Source of the DNA: Paenibacillus sp. RC67
GTDB lineage: Bacteria > Bacillota > Bacilli > Paenibacillales > NBRC-103111
Assembly (NCBI RefSeq): GCF_030020805.1
Contig: NZ_CP125098.1
Location: forward strand, 6,843,501 to 6,907,500
Direction of reading: 5' to 3'
Length of the DNA stretch: 64,000 nucleotides
Shown: positions 54,262 to 62,717 of the stretch, in pieces
How positions within the stretch are numbered: position 1 is the stretch's first letter
How the letters are laid out: each line of letters opens with the position of its first letter
Notes under the pieces: model-generated
Database searches by the model: none
What the model saw: the letters and a program-made list of their open reading frames with translations, nothing else
Told to the model about the DNA's origin: nothing
Position numbers and translations under genes: made by a program

Positions 54262-54591
54262 CTAATCATTTTCGTCCATAAACTCAATGATCAACCCGTT
54301 CTCGATTAAATGCTCTCTTATAGCTTGCGTACTAACGGGGATAGGTGCCCCGTCTTCATGTAATCTTTGTTCTGACCAAAATATAACAATGCTGTTGATC
54401 TCAAAAAGAAGCTCATCCTCAGCAACCACTATAAGACAATCTTTCAATATAGCTCTCAGATTTACTTCAAGCTCGGTTCGGAACTTGATTCGCAACGTAA
54501 TCACATCCCATATTATCTCGACATCTTTACGCAGTTCTGCTACATCATTAAGTAACTGAGCGTTTGTTTTATAAATATCTTACTCATCCAT
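54262..54591 (-). pseudogene. Small gene with an in-frame stop at codon 4
   Basis: AAAGGACTAGA leads to ATG 54591, but the frame reads ATG-GAT-GAG-TAA before going on with DIYKTNAQLLNDVAELRKDV and EIIWDVITLRIKFRTELEVN. It then runs open to 54262 (112 codons in all), ending IEFMDEND. One change of CAA to TAA would explain it. A shorter protein of 80 residues from GTG 54504 remains possible. The family was not recognised; the product is an acidic, soluble helix-rich protein. Confidence 0.55.
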
Positions 54592-55116
54592 TCTAGTCCT
54601 TTCGTTGCGGATTCGACGCTCTCTGTTTCACTAATCTAAAGCTTAGATCAATTTATTCAAAAGGTCCTAAAAATGTACCTGTTTTAGCAAAGCTATGTCA
54701 CAACATGACGAGGCAGCTCAATTTTAGAGAACGTCGATACCTAGACAAGAATGGAAGTGGAAATTCGTTCTACACGTTGATCTTACAGTATGGCCGTTGG
54801 AAAAACATGATTAAGCGTAGGTGATACCTCGGAAATTAATTGCTTGGGCAGCATTGTTCTCCGATGGGTAGATACCGTAAGATAGTTTAACGACAGCTTA
54901 CCAGAAGAGTTCTTGCTGCCGTTACCCAGGTTAAAGTTACTTTTTGTGATTCGCTCCACAAGGTTGTTACCAGTAACCTTGAAACCGCTACTTATGCACG
55001 ACAGGAACCGAGTAAACTCGTGTTACTATCAGCCATGGAATTGAAGAACAACTACCATTAACCGAAGGGTTAATGATAGTGTCACATAGTTGCACCCGAC
55101 ATTGAGAATCAATATA
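54592..55116. other. Gene-free stretch with a partial R2 repeat
   Basis: No supported frame in 525 bases. On the minus strand 54684-54720 carries the 3-prime half of an R2 repeat (GCTGCCTCGTCATGTTGT). The rest looks like degraded sequence. Confidence 0.4.
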
Positions 55117-55509
55117 TTATCCTTCAACTAATTGATAAAATCTAATGTCTCCTCTTTCTGTTTCAGCTATTAGTATGTCATTTCGCTCTTTGACACGAAA
55201 GATCTTTGTTCCCACAGTTAGTTTATTTGCTGTTCCGTTTTTAAAAGCTTTACCATCATTGCTTTGATGAGTTATTTCAGTTAGTTGTATGTCTTTGGTT
55301 AGTTTCAACTCGTCTACCCAAGGAATTCCTGCATTGTAAATCATGTCTTTACACATAAAAACATTAGCATTCGGATCCATGCTTAAAACTTCTTGTGCAG
55401 TTGGATTTCCAATTGTTTTAGTCTGTTCTGAAGTCATTAATATTTCCTCTTTCGTGCACCCTGTTGTAATGAAACATGTTAATAAAAGAATGAATACAAT
55501 GAATCTCAC
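55117..55509 (-). CDS. Hypothetical lipoprotein
   Basis: A 130-residue protein with a lipoprotein signal, MRFIVFILLLTCFITTGC, lipidated at Cys18. The mature part, KEEILMTSEQTKTIGNPTAQ and following VLSMDPNANVFMCKDMIYNA, ends EIRFYQLVEG-like. No family was recognised. It is a single gene next to an R2 repeat, presumably anchored on the outer face of the membrane. GGAGG precedes ATG 55509. Confidence 0.65.
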   Translation of the reverse strand: MRFIVFILLLTCFITTGCTKEEILMTSEQTKTIGNPTAQEVLSMDPNANVFMCKDMIYNAGIPWVDELKLTKDIQLTEITHQSNDGKAFKNGTANKLTVGTKIFRVKERNDILIAETERGDIRFYQLVEG

Positions 55510-55597
55510 CCATTTCCCTCCTTCAATTAAAATGATGGGGGTAATATCCTATTCATTCGGACGCTATTATTATTTCAAATGTTGCTTTAATCTGCTC

Positions 55598-55660
55598 GTT
55601 AACGTAACGAGGCCGCCGATTCATGCTGGCAGCCTCGTCATGTTGTTTATTAAGTTATAA
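55598..55660 (+). repeat. R2 hairpin repeat, copy A
   Basis: ACGAGGC pairs with GCCTCGT around CGCCGATTCATGCTGGCA, followed by CATGTTG and TTTATTAAGTTATA. A second small hairpin, GCTAGCG with CGTTAGC, follows at 55661-55679. Copy B at 61064 has the same layout with compensating base changes. Confidence 0.65.
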
Positions 55661-55704
55661 GCTAGCGTTCTTCGTTAGCTCAATAGCAAATGAATTACAA
55701 CTCG

Positions 55705-56052
55705 TTATTTCTCCCAAAGCTCGACCAGTCGACCTTCAGGATCTTCAATCCAAATAAACTTTCCAAATTCACTAATCTCTATTTTCTTTGCAAGAGGTAC
55801 ACCAATATGTTCAAGATGTTTAATAGTCTCGTTCAGATTATGTACTTGGAAATTTAACATCACTTGTTGTTCCGTTGGAAAATAACTGTCATTCTCGGTA
55901 AAGAAAGAAAAGATAGTCTCATTTCCTAATTGGGGTTTTATCACAGTCCCATTCCAGTCTTCTATGTCAATCTTCAACACTTCACTGTACCATTTTTTTA
56001 TAACTTCAAGATTCTTAGTTCTCCAAAATATTCCTCCGAAACCTTTTATCAT
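55705..56052 (-). CDS. VOC-family (glyoxalase/bleomycin-resistance fold) protein
   Basis: A 115-residue protein with the two beta-alpha-beta-beta-beta halves of the VOC fold: GGIFWRTKNLEVIKKWYSEV, LKIDIEDWNGTVI, then QVMLNFQVHNLNETIKHLEH and GKFIWIEDPEGRLVELWEK. The last glutamate sits in the usual metal-ligand position. It could bind metal for isomerase, dioxygenase or resistance functions; none is shown by context. Confidence 0.8.
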   Translation of the reverse strand: MIKGFGGIFWRTKNLEVIKKWYSEVLKIDIEDWNGTVIKPQLGNETIFSFFTENDSYFPTEQQVMLNFQVHNLNETIKHLEHIGVPLAKKIEISEFGKFIWIEDPEGRLVELWEK

Positions 56053-56196
56053 CGTATTTAACTCCTGTCTGTCATCAAATTTTTAGGCTGAATTACTTCT
56101 GCACCCTCCAACTCTTTAGGAATGCTTCGCCTCCAAGACCCAAGTTCTATACAATGAGAATAACCAAACGATCACCGAAGAATACAATCAAATAAA

Positions 56197-56246
56197 AAAT
56201 GGAGAAAGACGCGCGATCAAGGTAGCAGCCTTTCTCCATTTTTTTA
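56197..56246. terminator. Bidirectional terminator hairpin
   Basis: AAATGGAGAAAG pairs with CTTTCTCCATTT around a 20-base loop, with a seven-T run on the plus side. It lies between the RCC1 relic and the VOC gene. The rest of 56053-56406 has no supported gene, although a plus-strand frame of about 60 codons around 56140-56310 runs through the hairpin. Confidence 0.6.
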
Positions 56247-56406
56247 TGATACGAAAGTTTGAAATTGAAGCAGTCTTTGAAATAAAAACAAAGACCGACT
56301 TTTACTAAAACAGAACACGGCAGCTAGGGACTTGAATCCAAATCCCTGACTGCCGCGATTCATTTACAATAGGAAGGTTCCCTTCCCTACGATCTTCAAG
56401 CTGCCC

Positions 56407-57268
56407 TTAGTGCTGTGGGATCAAGCTAAAACCAGCTACTATGCCAGGCGTTGAGCGACCCCCATTGCCGCCGTCGCCAAGCATGCCGTTGCTGCCATCG
56501 CCCCATGTCCATACCGTACCATCCACCTTTAGGGCGATCGTCATGTTTCCTCCACCTCCGGTAATCGCTGTAACATCGGTGAGTCCGTTGATGACCGCAG
56601 GTGGATTTGTATTGCTATTATGGCCAAAACCTAGCTGACCATTGCCGTTATACCCCCATGCATAGATATTGCCGCTAGCGTCTTGGGCAAACGAGTTATA
56701 ATCCCCAGCGCTGATCATCTTCATATGGGATAAGCCTGGGACTTGAACGGAAACCAGTCGGTTCGTATTCGTTCCGTCTCCTATCTGACCCATTTGGTTG
56801 AAACCCCAAGCATATACCGTACCCGCATTTGTTAATGCCATTCCGTGCATGTTGCCCATATGGATAGACAATGTGCGACAGACCGATTACTTGAACAGGC
56901 TCCGTTCTAGCGGTCGTTGTGCCATCGCCCAATTCCCCGTTCGAGTTCTGACCCCACGCCCAGACAGTGCCGTCTGATTTTAACGCATAAGCGGAAGCAT
57001 ATCTGCCTTGTATCGCAATCACATGATCCAGACCGGCAACCTGAGCCGGTGCTCCATATGCATCCCATGCCCAGACGGTTCCATCACTCTTTAAGGCTAA
57101 GGATTGCGTTCCGCCCTCTGACGAAATGGCAATGATATGATCAAGACCGCTTACGACACCAGGGGTCGTTCCGCTAGTCCCACCAAGCGTATAAATGACC
57201 TGACGTACCCATTCAACGCTTTTCTTACAGAATGCGATAAAATCTTCTTGGCGGAGGATCGTAAACAA
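56407..57268 (-). pseudogene. RCC1-repeat protein broken by a frameshift and lacking its N-terminus
   Basis: Both parts carry the repeat VxAWGxNxxGELGDGT: the first frame (57268-56872) has TVWAWGQNSNGELGDGTTTA, and the second (56871-56407) has VYAWGFNQMGQIGDGTNTN, YAWGYNGNGQLGFGHNSNTN and TVWTWGDGSNGMLGDGGNGG. The frame changes near 56870, inside a repeat, after VIGLSHIV. No signal peptide or anchor is left. The intact form would be a beta-propeller, probably secreted. Confidence 0.8.
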
Positions 57269-57270
57269 AA

Positions 57271-57447
57271 TCAGTTATTTTCTACAAAAGTAATATTTCT
57301 CATTAATTTCCTTATCCCTTTGGGTAAAAAATAAGCTGTTGGAAATGCGATCACAAAAGCTATTGCCCATGCACTCAGCCATTTTCCTAAAAGAATCGAA
57401 CTGAATCCGAGATTAATAAACATCATAAAGAAAGAAATGATACAAGA
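57271..57447 (-). pseudogene. DUF2798 membrane protein, N-terminus lost
   Basis: From about 57447 the minus strand reads KSCIISFFMMFINLGFSSIL, then WLSAWAIAFVIAFPTAYFLP and KGIRKLM to a TGA at 57271. This is the C-terminal two thirds of a two-helix DUF2798 protein. An ATG at 57426 overlaps the stop of the MarR frame, so a 51-residue product could still be made. The first helix and part of the partner gene appear removed by one deletion. Confidence 0.65.
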
Positions 57448-57806
57448 CTTTCATGAATTTGTGCTAGTCGTTGACCAGAATACGTTAAGGAGTAGTACAC
57501 GGATTTTTGATTGTCGCTTTTTTTCCGGCCAGAACCATCCCCTTCTCAATCAAAGAGTCCATTGCTTTTGTAATTACTGGCTTCGATAAGCTTAATTGGT
57601 TTGCAAGAGAAAGCGTTATTGGTTGAAGATGGATTATCTTTTATAAGCGAAACAATATGAAGCTGGGTTAAATTCCAGTCACCTTCCAATAAACTTGTCA
57701 GGTTGAAGCGTTCCTTCATTTTTTTCTCTCTTAGTAAAACAAATAGCTCAATTGCCTTCAATGTATTCTGTCTTTGACTAAGTGACAATTGAATCACCCT
57801 CTTCAT
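57423..57806 (-). pseudogene. MarR-family regulator with two frameshifts and a truncated end
   Basis: The frame from ATG 57806 gives VIQLSLSQRQNTLKAIELFV and NLTSLLEGDWNLTQLHIVSL, then shifts near 57616. The next frame gives TLSLANQLSLSKPVITKAMD (the recognition helix) and a further shift occurs in a T7 run at 57518-57524. The third frame gives SVYYSLTYSGQRLAQIHES, after which the sequence joins the DUF2798 relic. The gene is therefore dead. MarR with DUF2798 is a common pair, so both were probably lost together. Confidence 0.75.
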
Positions 57807-57810
57807 TTTA

Positions 57811-57824
57811 GTTAACCAGTTAAC
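57811..57824. promoter_or_regulatory. Palindromic operator GTTAACCAGTTAAC
   Basis: A perfect 6-base dyad around a CA centre, just upstream of the MarR relic and in the leader region of the ABC transporter pair. This is the size of a MarR site. With the MarR gene broken, the site has lost its cognate protein unless a paralogue acts. Confidence 0.5.
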
Positions 57825-58013
57825 AAAAAGAGTGTACTGCAAAATATATAAAACGCCAATGCCTGATATACTTGGGAACTTTTCTATTTGGCCATCATGT
57901 TACCCACGAGAAAAATTAATGCAGCGAATCCGAGTGCTTGCTTGTAATGCTCTGTTCATCCTCCGTTCATATTGCAACTGCATACTCATAGTACAACAAG
58001 GGAGGGCACAGTA

Positions 58014-59048
58014 ATGAATATGGCATGGAAAGAAATCAAGAAGAGTAAAGCGAAGTTTGTTATTTTAGGCTCAATCATTTTTTTAGTTAGTTTTTTAACC
58101 TTTATCATATCGGGACTGGCCAATGGTTTATCACAAGATAATGCAGCTTTAATCAAGAATCTACCCGCTGGTCATTTCTATATGAGTGAACAAGCCAATG
58201 AAACCTATAATCTTTCCAAAATAGATCCAAGTGTACAAGAGAACATCTTACAGGAAAATAAGGATGCAGCTGCACTTTCCATTCAGATGGGATTTGTGAA
58301 CGATGCGGAGGACAAGCAGCATGGAGTTGCTTTTGTGACTTCAACCAACTCTAAATTGTTCGAGAACGTGAAGCCAGGAGAAATTATCTTAGATCGTTCC
58401 TTAGAGAAAGAGGGCATTCGATTAGGAGATGTATTGACGAACAATCAGTTCAGCGGTGAATTTAAAGTTATCGGATTTGCGGACCAGAAGAAATACAGCC
58501 ACGCACCCGTTGCTTTTATCAATATGAATAACTATAAAGAAATTTATCGTGTGAATACGATGCAATTGCTTTTCATCCCAGGGCAGGATCAACCACTTTC
58601 TATTGACGGAATACAATCATTTTCAAATAATCAGTTTCTGAACACCATTGCGAGTTATAGTGCAGAACAAATGTCTCTTAATATGATTATTTGGTTCTTA
58701 GTCGCCATTAGCGGTATGTTGTTTGCGATTTTCTTCTATATGATGAATGTGCAGAAAATCGGACTATACGGGATCTTGAAAGCAATTGGTGTAAAAACAA
58801 GTACATTATTCCGTATGATGTGGGCTCAAATGTTCTTCATCACCGCAATCGCACTTATATTATCCATTGCAATCAGTCAGGGCTTTAATATGATCGCACC
58901 ACAAGGCATGCCTTTTAGTCTCACGATTGGGACAACCATTCAATTGTCGATCCTTTTCTTAATCATTGGATTTATCGGTGCAACACTTTCTGGTCTTCAA
59001 ATTCGAAAAGTTGAGCCGCTACAAGCCATACAGCAAGGAGATATCTAA
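58014..59048 (+). CDS. ABC transporter permease (FtsX/MacB type)
   Basis: A 344-residue permease with one N-terminal helix (FVILGSIIFLVSFLTFIISG), a large outside domain and three C-terminal helices (MIIWFLVAISGMLFAIFFYM; FFITAIALILSIAISQGFN; LSILFLIIGFIGATLSGLQI). This is the FtsX layout. GGAGG lies 8 bases before ATG 58014. The ATPase follows after 1 base. Such pairs export lipids, peptides or drugs. Confidence 0.87.
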   Translation: MNMAWKEIKKSKAKFVILGSIIFLVSFLTFIISGLANGLSQDNAALIKNLPAGHFYMSEQANETYNLSKIDPSVQENILQENKDAAALSIQMGFVNDAEDKQHGVAFVTSTNSKLFENVKPGEIILDRSLEKEGIRLGDVLTNNQFSGEFKVIGFADQKKYSHAPVAFINMNNYKEIYRVNTMQLLFIPGQDQPLSIDGIQSFSNNQFLNTIASYSAEQMSLNMIIWFLVAISGMLFAIFFYMMNVQKIGLYGILKAIGVKTSTLFRMMWAQMFFITAIALILSIAISQGFNMIAPQGMPFSLTIGTTIQLSILFLIIGFIGATLSGLQIRKVEPLQAIQQGDI

Positions 59049-59049
59049 T

Positions 59050-59727
59050 ATGACTACCTTCAAAATACAAGACGTCCGAAAAACATTTACGAATGGCGAA
59101 GTCGACGAACAAGTATTAAACGGGATCAATCTTTCCCAACAACAAGGGGAAATAACGGCGCTCGTAGGCGCTTCAGGTTCTGGCAAAAGCACGCTTCTTA
59201 CGATCGCAGCAGGTCTTCAGCGCGCATCTGGTGGACAAGTCATTTTCGAGGGAAAGAACATGACCGACATGACGCAAGAAGAGATTCGCAAAATACGTGC
59301 CAGTCAGTTCGGATTTATTTTTCAATCATCTCATCTCGTGCCCTTCCTTACCGTAGAAGATCAGCTCATGCTGATGCTTAATGTGTCAGAGACCAAATTG
59401 AGTAAACCCGAGCAAAAAGAAGAAGTCATGAAGATACTCAAATTGGTCGGAATGGATCATCGCAAAGACGCCTATCCAGCCTCATTGTCGGGTGGGGAGA
59501 AACAGCGGGTTGCGATTGGTCGTGCCATCATCCACAAGCCAAAAATGCTATTTGCTGATGAGCCCACTGCAAGTCTAGACTCCACAAGATCCAAGGATGT
59601 CATGACACTCATCCGTAATTTGACGAAAGAATTAAACATTACAACCTTACTCGTGACGCATGATGAAGAAATGCTCTCTTATGCAGACCATGTCATCACA
59701 ATGAAAGATGGATTGATTATTAAATAA
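59050..59727 (+). CDS. ABC transporter ATP-binding protein (MacB/LolD type)
   Basis: A 225-residue ATPase. Walker A is GASGSGKST, the signature is LSGGEKQRVAIGRAI, Walker B is KMLFADEPTASLDS and the switch is LLVTHDEEML. AAGGAG lies 9 bases before ATG 59050 and overlaps the end of the permease gene. It energises the FtsX-type partner. Confidence 0.92.
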   Translation: MTTFKIQDVRKTFTNGEVDEQVLNGINLSQQQGEITALVGASGSGKSTLLTIAAGLQRASGGQVIFEGKNMTDMTQEEIRKIRASQFGFIFQSSHLVPFLTVEDQLMLMLNVSETKLSKPEQKEEVMKILKLVGMDHRKDAYPASLSGGEKQRVAIGRAIIHKPKMLFADEPTASLDSTRSKDVMTLIRNLTKELNITTLLVTHDEEMLSYADHVITMKDGLIIK

Positions 59728-59763
59728 CGAAGAAGCACCTTCATTCCGAGGGTGCTTCTTTTG
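59728..59763 (+). terminator. Terminator after the ABC pair
   Basis: AAGAAGCACC pairs with GGGTGCTTCTT around a loop of about 10 bases and is followed by TTTT. Confidence 0.8.
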
Positions 59764-59873
59764 GTTATGTGGTATGAAATGACTAACGCTGCTGAAACGC
59801 TTATGTACATGATATAATTATGAAAACTTGTATTTTCATGTAAGAAAGAAAATGCAGTTGGGAGCGTGATGTA

Positions 59874-60842
59874 ATGCGATACGATCTTAAGAGCGCAAGA
59901 GAGCTGGCTATTCGCGTGTGTGTTGCCGCTGGTGCGAGCAAAGCGGCGTCAATCTCTCTTGCTGAAGCAACTGTCGCTGCAGAATGCTCCGGTAGGAGCT
60001 CGGTTGGGTTTGCTCATCTCCCCGACTATCTGGAAGGCTTTTTGTGTAGTCGCATTACTGGCACTGAAGAACCTGCTCTCGTCTTTCCAACCCCTACTCT
60101 CATTCAGGTCGACGCTAAGGGAGGTATCGCCCAACTTGGTTTTGATCGTGCATTCGAGGAATTGCAAACACGAGCAATCACCTATGGCGTAACCATATTT
60201 GCGTTAAAGAACAGCTATACTGCTGGAGAGTTAGGCTATTACGTAAGGCGACTTGCCCGTAAAGGATTGGTAGCACTGGCTACGACCAATGGATCTGCCT
60301 TAATGGCTGCAGGACAAAGTAGCGAGGCTGTTTATGGCACCAATCCTCTCGCATTCGCTGCACCTGTCGACAACAGGGCTCCCTTGGTTATCGATCAGGC
60401 ATCTAGCGCCACGGCGTTTGTCAATATTCGGCAGGCGGCAGAGCGGGGGGAGATGATCCCCGAAGGCTGGGCCATCGATGAGAAGGGACAAACCACAATG
60501 GATTCGCATGAAGCGATCAAGGGGGCTTTACTTGCTTTCGGGGGTGCGCGTGGTGCCAATATCGCACTCATGGTTGAAATACTCGCCGCAGGTATGACAG
60601 GCGCGAACTGGTCACTTGATGCTCCATCCTTTGAGGAAGGGAGTCACTCGCCTGGTGTAGGCCTGTTCATCATTGCCCTAAACCCCGAACTGCTCGCTCC
60701 CGGTTTTTCCGCTCGAATGGCGTCTCAGATCGAACGATTGTCCTCCAAAGGTATTCATGTCCCTGGAGGCAGCTGTATTGTGGATGAAATCAACCTTCCG
60801 TCTTCACTTGTTGCGACCCTTGAGGCGTATTGTAAGCATTAA
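59874..60842 (+). CDS. Malate/L-lactate dehydrogenase family oxidoreductase (Ldh_2)
   Basis: A 322-residue NAD(P)H-dependent 2-hydroxy/keto acid reductase of the Ldh_2 family (not the Rossmann type). SRSSVGFAHLPDYLEGF-like substrate loop, NSYTAGELGYYVRRLARKGL, then TNGSALMAAGQSSEAVYGTN and PLAFAAP are the family blocks. The usual catalytic histidine of the NxxHxG motif is replaced by Thr (NSYTAG), so activity may be altered. GGGAG precedes ATG 59874. Confidence 0.85.
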   Translation: MRYDLKSARELAIRVCVAAGASKAASISLAEATVAAECSGRSSVGFAHLPDYLEGFLCSRITGTEEPALVFPTPTLIQVDAKGGIAQLGFDRAFEELQTRAITYGVTIFALKNSYTAGELGYYVRRLARKGLVALATTNGSALMAAGQSSEAVYGTNPLAFAAPVDNRAPLVIDQASSATAFVNIRQAAERGEMIPEGWAIDEKGQTTMDSHEAIKGALLAFGGARGANIALMVEILAAGMTGANWSLDAPSFEEGSHSPGVGLFIIALNPELLAPGFSARMASQIERLSSKGIHVPGGSCIVDEINLPSSLVATLEAYCKH

Positions 60843-60879
60843 CGATAGCTGTCATAGCGTCGGGTCTATCGGTGAAAAA

Positions 60880-61010
60880 TCCGCCTAAGTGTGCAGCACG
60901 GCGGCATGTCCCGTCGGTTCATGCCAACGATGATGTCCTGAAAGCTTCGCTCCTCAGAAATGTTCTGGAACCAACTAATGAATAGTTCAAAACCTTCACG
61001 GTTATTCTAA
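60880..61010 (-). mobile_element. IS110-family transposase relic, N-terminal part
   Basis: The minus strand from about 61010 reads NNREGFELFISWFQNISEER and then FQDIIVGM. With one base restored it continues EPTGH, which is the IS110 DEDD-domain signature IVGMEPTGH. Stops follow. Only about 45 codons remain, and no ends of the element were found. Confidence 0.7.
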
Positions 61011-61063
61011 AACCATACTCGATCCATGGGCTATGACCAAGCCATTGTTACACTCAAATGCCA

Positions 61064-61126
61064 GTTAGCGCAACAAAGCTGCCGATAATCGCGGCAGCTT
61101 TGTCATGGTATGTTTGTTAAACTATC
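61064..61126 (+). repeat. R2 hairpin repeat, copy B
   Basis: ACAAAGC pairs with GCTTTGT around TGCCGATAATCGCGGCA, followed by CATGGTATGTTTGTTAAACTATC (positions 61104-61126). Compared with copy A, stem bases change in pairs (GAGGC/GCCTC against AAAGC/GCTTT). Confidence 0.65.
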
Positions 61127-61205
61127 GTGTCATCATTTCTTTGCAATTTTAATCATAGTTCGTCATAGGGTTTATGCCGATTCTATAAGATCATTTTTCT
61201 TGGAA

Positions 61206-62207
61206 TTACTTTATTCTAATGACTACCTTTCCTTTGGCGCTTCCGCCTTCGAGGTAATGAAGCGCTTGCCCGGCATCTTTCAAATTATACACCTTATCTA
61301 TAACCGGCCTAATGTGACCTACTTCAATAAATTCTTTTAAAATCTTCAATTGCGCTCCGTTCGGTTTCATAAAAAGGTAATGATATCTCGTTTGGCTCTT
61401 CTTCTCGAGAGCTGTGATCTTTCGGCTCACGATGGATAAAACCGCCGTTTTCATCCATCCCAGTTGTTCTTCTTTTCCAAATGCTGCGTTTGGTACGCCG
61501 GAGATCGATACTATTTGTCCGTTTGGCTTCAGTATCTGGAAGGATTTTTCCAAGACAGCCCCTCCTAAAGTATCATAAACGGCGTCATATCCTGTAAGCA
61601 GTTCTTCAAAATTCTCTTTTCTATAATTAATGATCAGATCGGCACCCAGCGATTTGACCAATTCATAACCTTTATCGCTTGCTGTTGTGGCGACAAAGGC
61701 TCCCATTAATTTGGCCAATTGGATGGCGAAGGTACCCACGCCTCCTGCACCTGCGTGAATCATAATTTTTTGGCCCTTTTGAAGATTCAAAATATCTGTA
61801 AACGCTTGGTAAGTCGTAAGTCCAACCAGCGGTATGGATGCCGCTTCTTCAAAGTTTAGATTCTGCGGCTTCAACGAAATATCTTCCTCATGTACAGCAA
61901 TATATTCGGCTAATGTGCCGATCCGGCTTTTGCGGGGTCTCCCGTAAACCTCATCTCCGGGTTTAAAATTATTCACTCGTTCGCCAACCTTGACTACAAC
62001 TCCGGAGAAATCATTTCCTAAAATTAGAGGAAACTTGTAATTCAACAGGAGTTTTACTTTCCCTTCCTTAATTTTAAAGTCGATAGGATTTAAGCTGGCT
62101 GCATGAATTTCCACCAGCACATCATGTTCCCCGATGTCAGGCGTTGGCCGTTCTGTCATCATTAACGGAACATTTTTTCCATATTTTTCAATGACCATGG
62201 CTTTCAT
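61206..62207 (-). CDS. NADP-dependent oxidoreductase (medium-chain, quinone-reductase type)
   Basis: A 333-residue MDR-family enzyme of the zinc-free type. GIDFKIKEGKVKLLLNYKFP-like N-terminus (residues 38 on read PIDFKIKEGKVKLL), the family's GNDFSGVVVKVGERVNNFKP, and the nucleotide loop IMIHAGAGGVGTFAIQLAKL are visible. The typical zinc-binding cysteine loop is absent. An ArsR gene lies 97 bases upstream with operator-like dyads on both sides, so a single regulator probably controls both. Confidence 0.87.
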   Translation of the reverse strand: MKAMVIEKYGKNVPLMMTERPTPDIGEHDVLVEIHAASLNPIDFKIKEGKVKLLLNYKFPLILGNDFSGVVVKVGERVNNFKPGDEVYGRPRKSRIGTLAEYIAVHEEDISLKPQNLNFEEAASIPLVGLTTYQAFTDILNLQKGQKIMIHAGAGGVGTFAIQLAKLMGAFVATTASDKGYELVKSLGADLIINYRKENFEELLTGYDAVYDTLGGAVLEKSFQILKPNGQIVSISGVPNAAFGKEEQLGWMKTAVLSIVSRKITALEKKSQTRYHYLFMKPNGAQLKILKEFIEVGHIRPVIDKVYNLKDAGQALHYLEGGSAKGKVVIRIK

Positions 62208-62234
62208 TTCAAATCACTCCTGTTATGATTATTG

Positions 62235-62250
62235 GTTTAAACAGATAAAC
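62235..62250. promoter_or_regulatory. ArsR-type operator, copy 1
   Basis: GTTTAAACAGATAAAC is a near dyad just before the oxidoreductase start. Its half-sites match those of copy 2 at 62652-62667. Confidence 0.45.
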
Positions 62251-62303
62251 GTATTATGCAAAAAAAATTTCTATTTACACTATTTCCTTATATCTTTTAT
62301 TTG

Positions 62304-62627
62304 TCATTGAGACCTGTTACACTCAGCTTCAACAGCCGCAATTAATAATTTGAGTTGTTCAAGAGGTTGGCGAACAGTCAGCACATAGTAATTTTCTACG
62401 CTTTTTTTTTCAGAATTAACAAAGCCAGATTGTTTCAACACCTTCAAATGATGGGAGACAGCCGGCCTGGACAAATTTATATGCTCCGATATCGTATTGA
62501 CATTAAGTCCTGATTTGTGCTGGGCCAGCAGCATAATAATGGCTTGACGATTCTCATCAGTCAGCACTTCCAGCAGAGGAATGCACTCTTTAAATTGTTG
62601 CAGAATATGCTCGGTTTGTTGGCTCAT
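62304..62627 (-). CDS. ArsR-family transcriptional regulator
   Basis: A 107-residue winged-helix regulator. The recognition helix is SEHINLSRPAVSHHLKVLKQ, followed by the wing SGFVNSEKKSVENYYVL. It has no ELCVC-type metal motif, so it probably responds to something other than arsenite or cadmium, such as redox state. GGGAAA precedes ATG 62627. Dyads before this gene and before its downstream neighbour suggest autoregulation. Confidence 0.87.
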   Translation of the reverse strand: MSQQTEHILQQFKECIPLLEVLTDENRQAIIMLLAQHKSGLNVNTISEHINLSRPAVSHHLKVLKQSGFVNSEKKSVENYYVLTVRQPLEQLKLLIAAVEAECNRSQ

Positions 62628-62651
62628 ACATTTCCCTCTTTCCGTTCATTC

Positions 62652-62667
62652 GTTTAATCATTTAAAC
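62652..62667. promoter_or_regulatory. ArsR-type operator, copy 2
   Basis: GTTTAA-TCAT-TTAAAC is a perfect dyad about 25 bases before the ArsR start. A further half-site TGTTTAAT lies at 62682-62690. Confidence 0.5.
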
Positions 62668-62717
62668 ATAATTATAACCATCTGTTTAATAAAATCAAGC
62701 ACAAGCTTTAGGTTTCC

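Noticed and set aside
56140-56310. Plus-strand frame reading KTQVLYNENNQTITEEYNQI
   Set aside because: Protein-like for a short stretch, but it runs through a terminator hairpin and has no start or recognised family.
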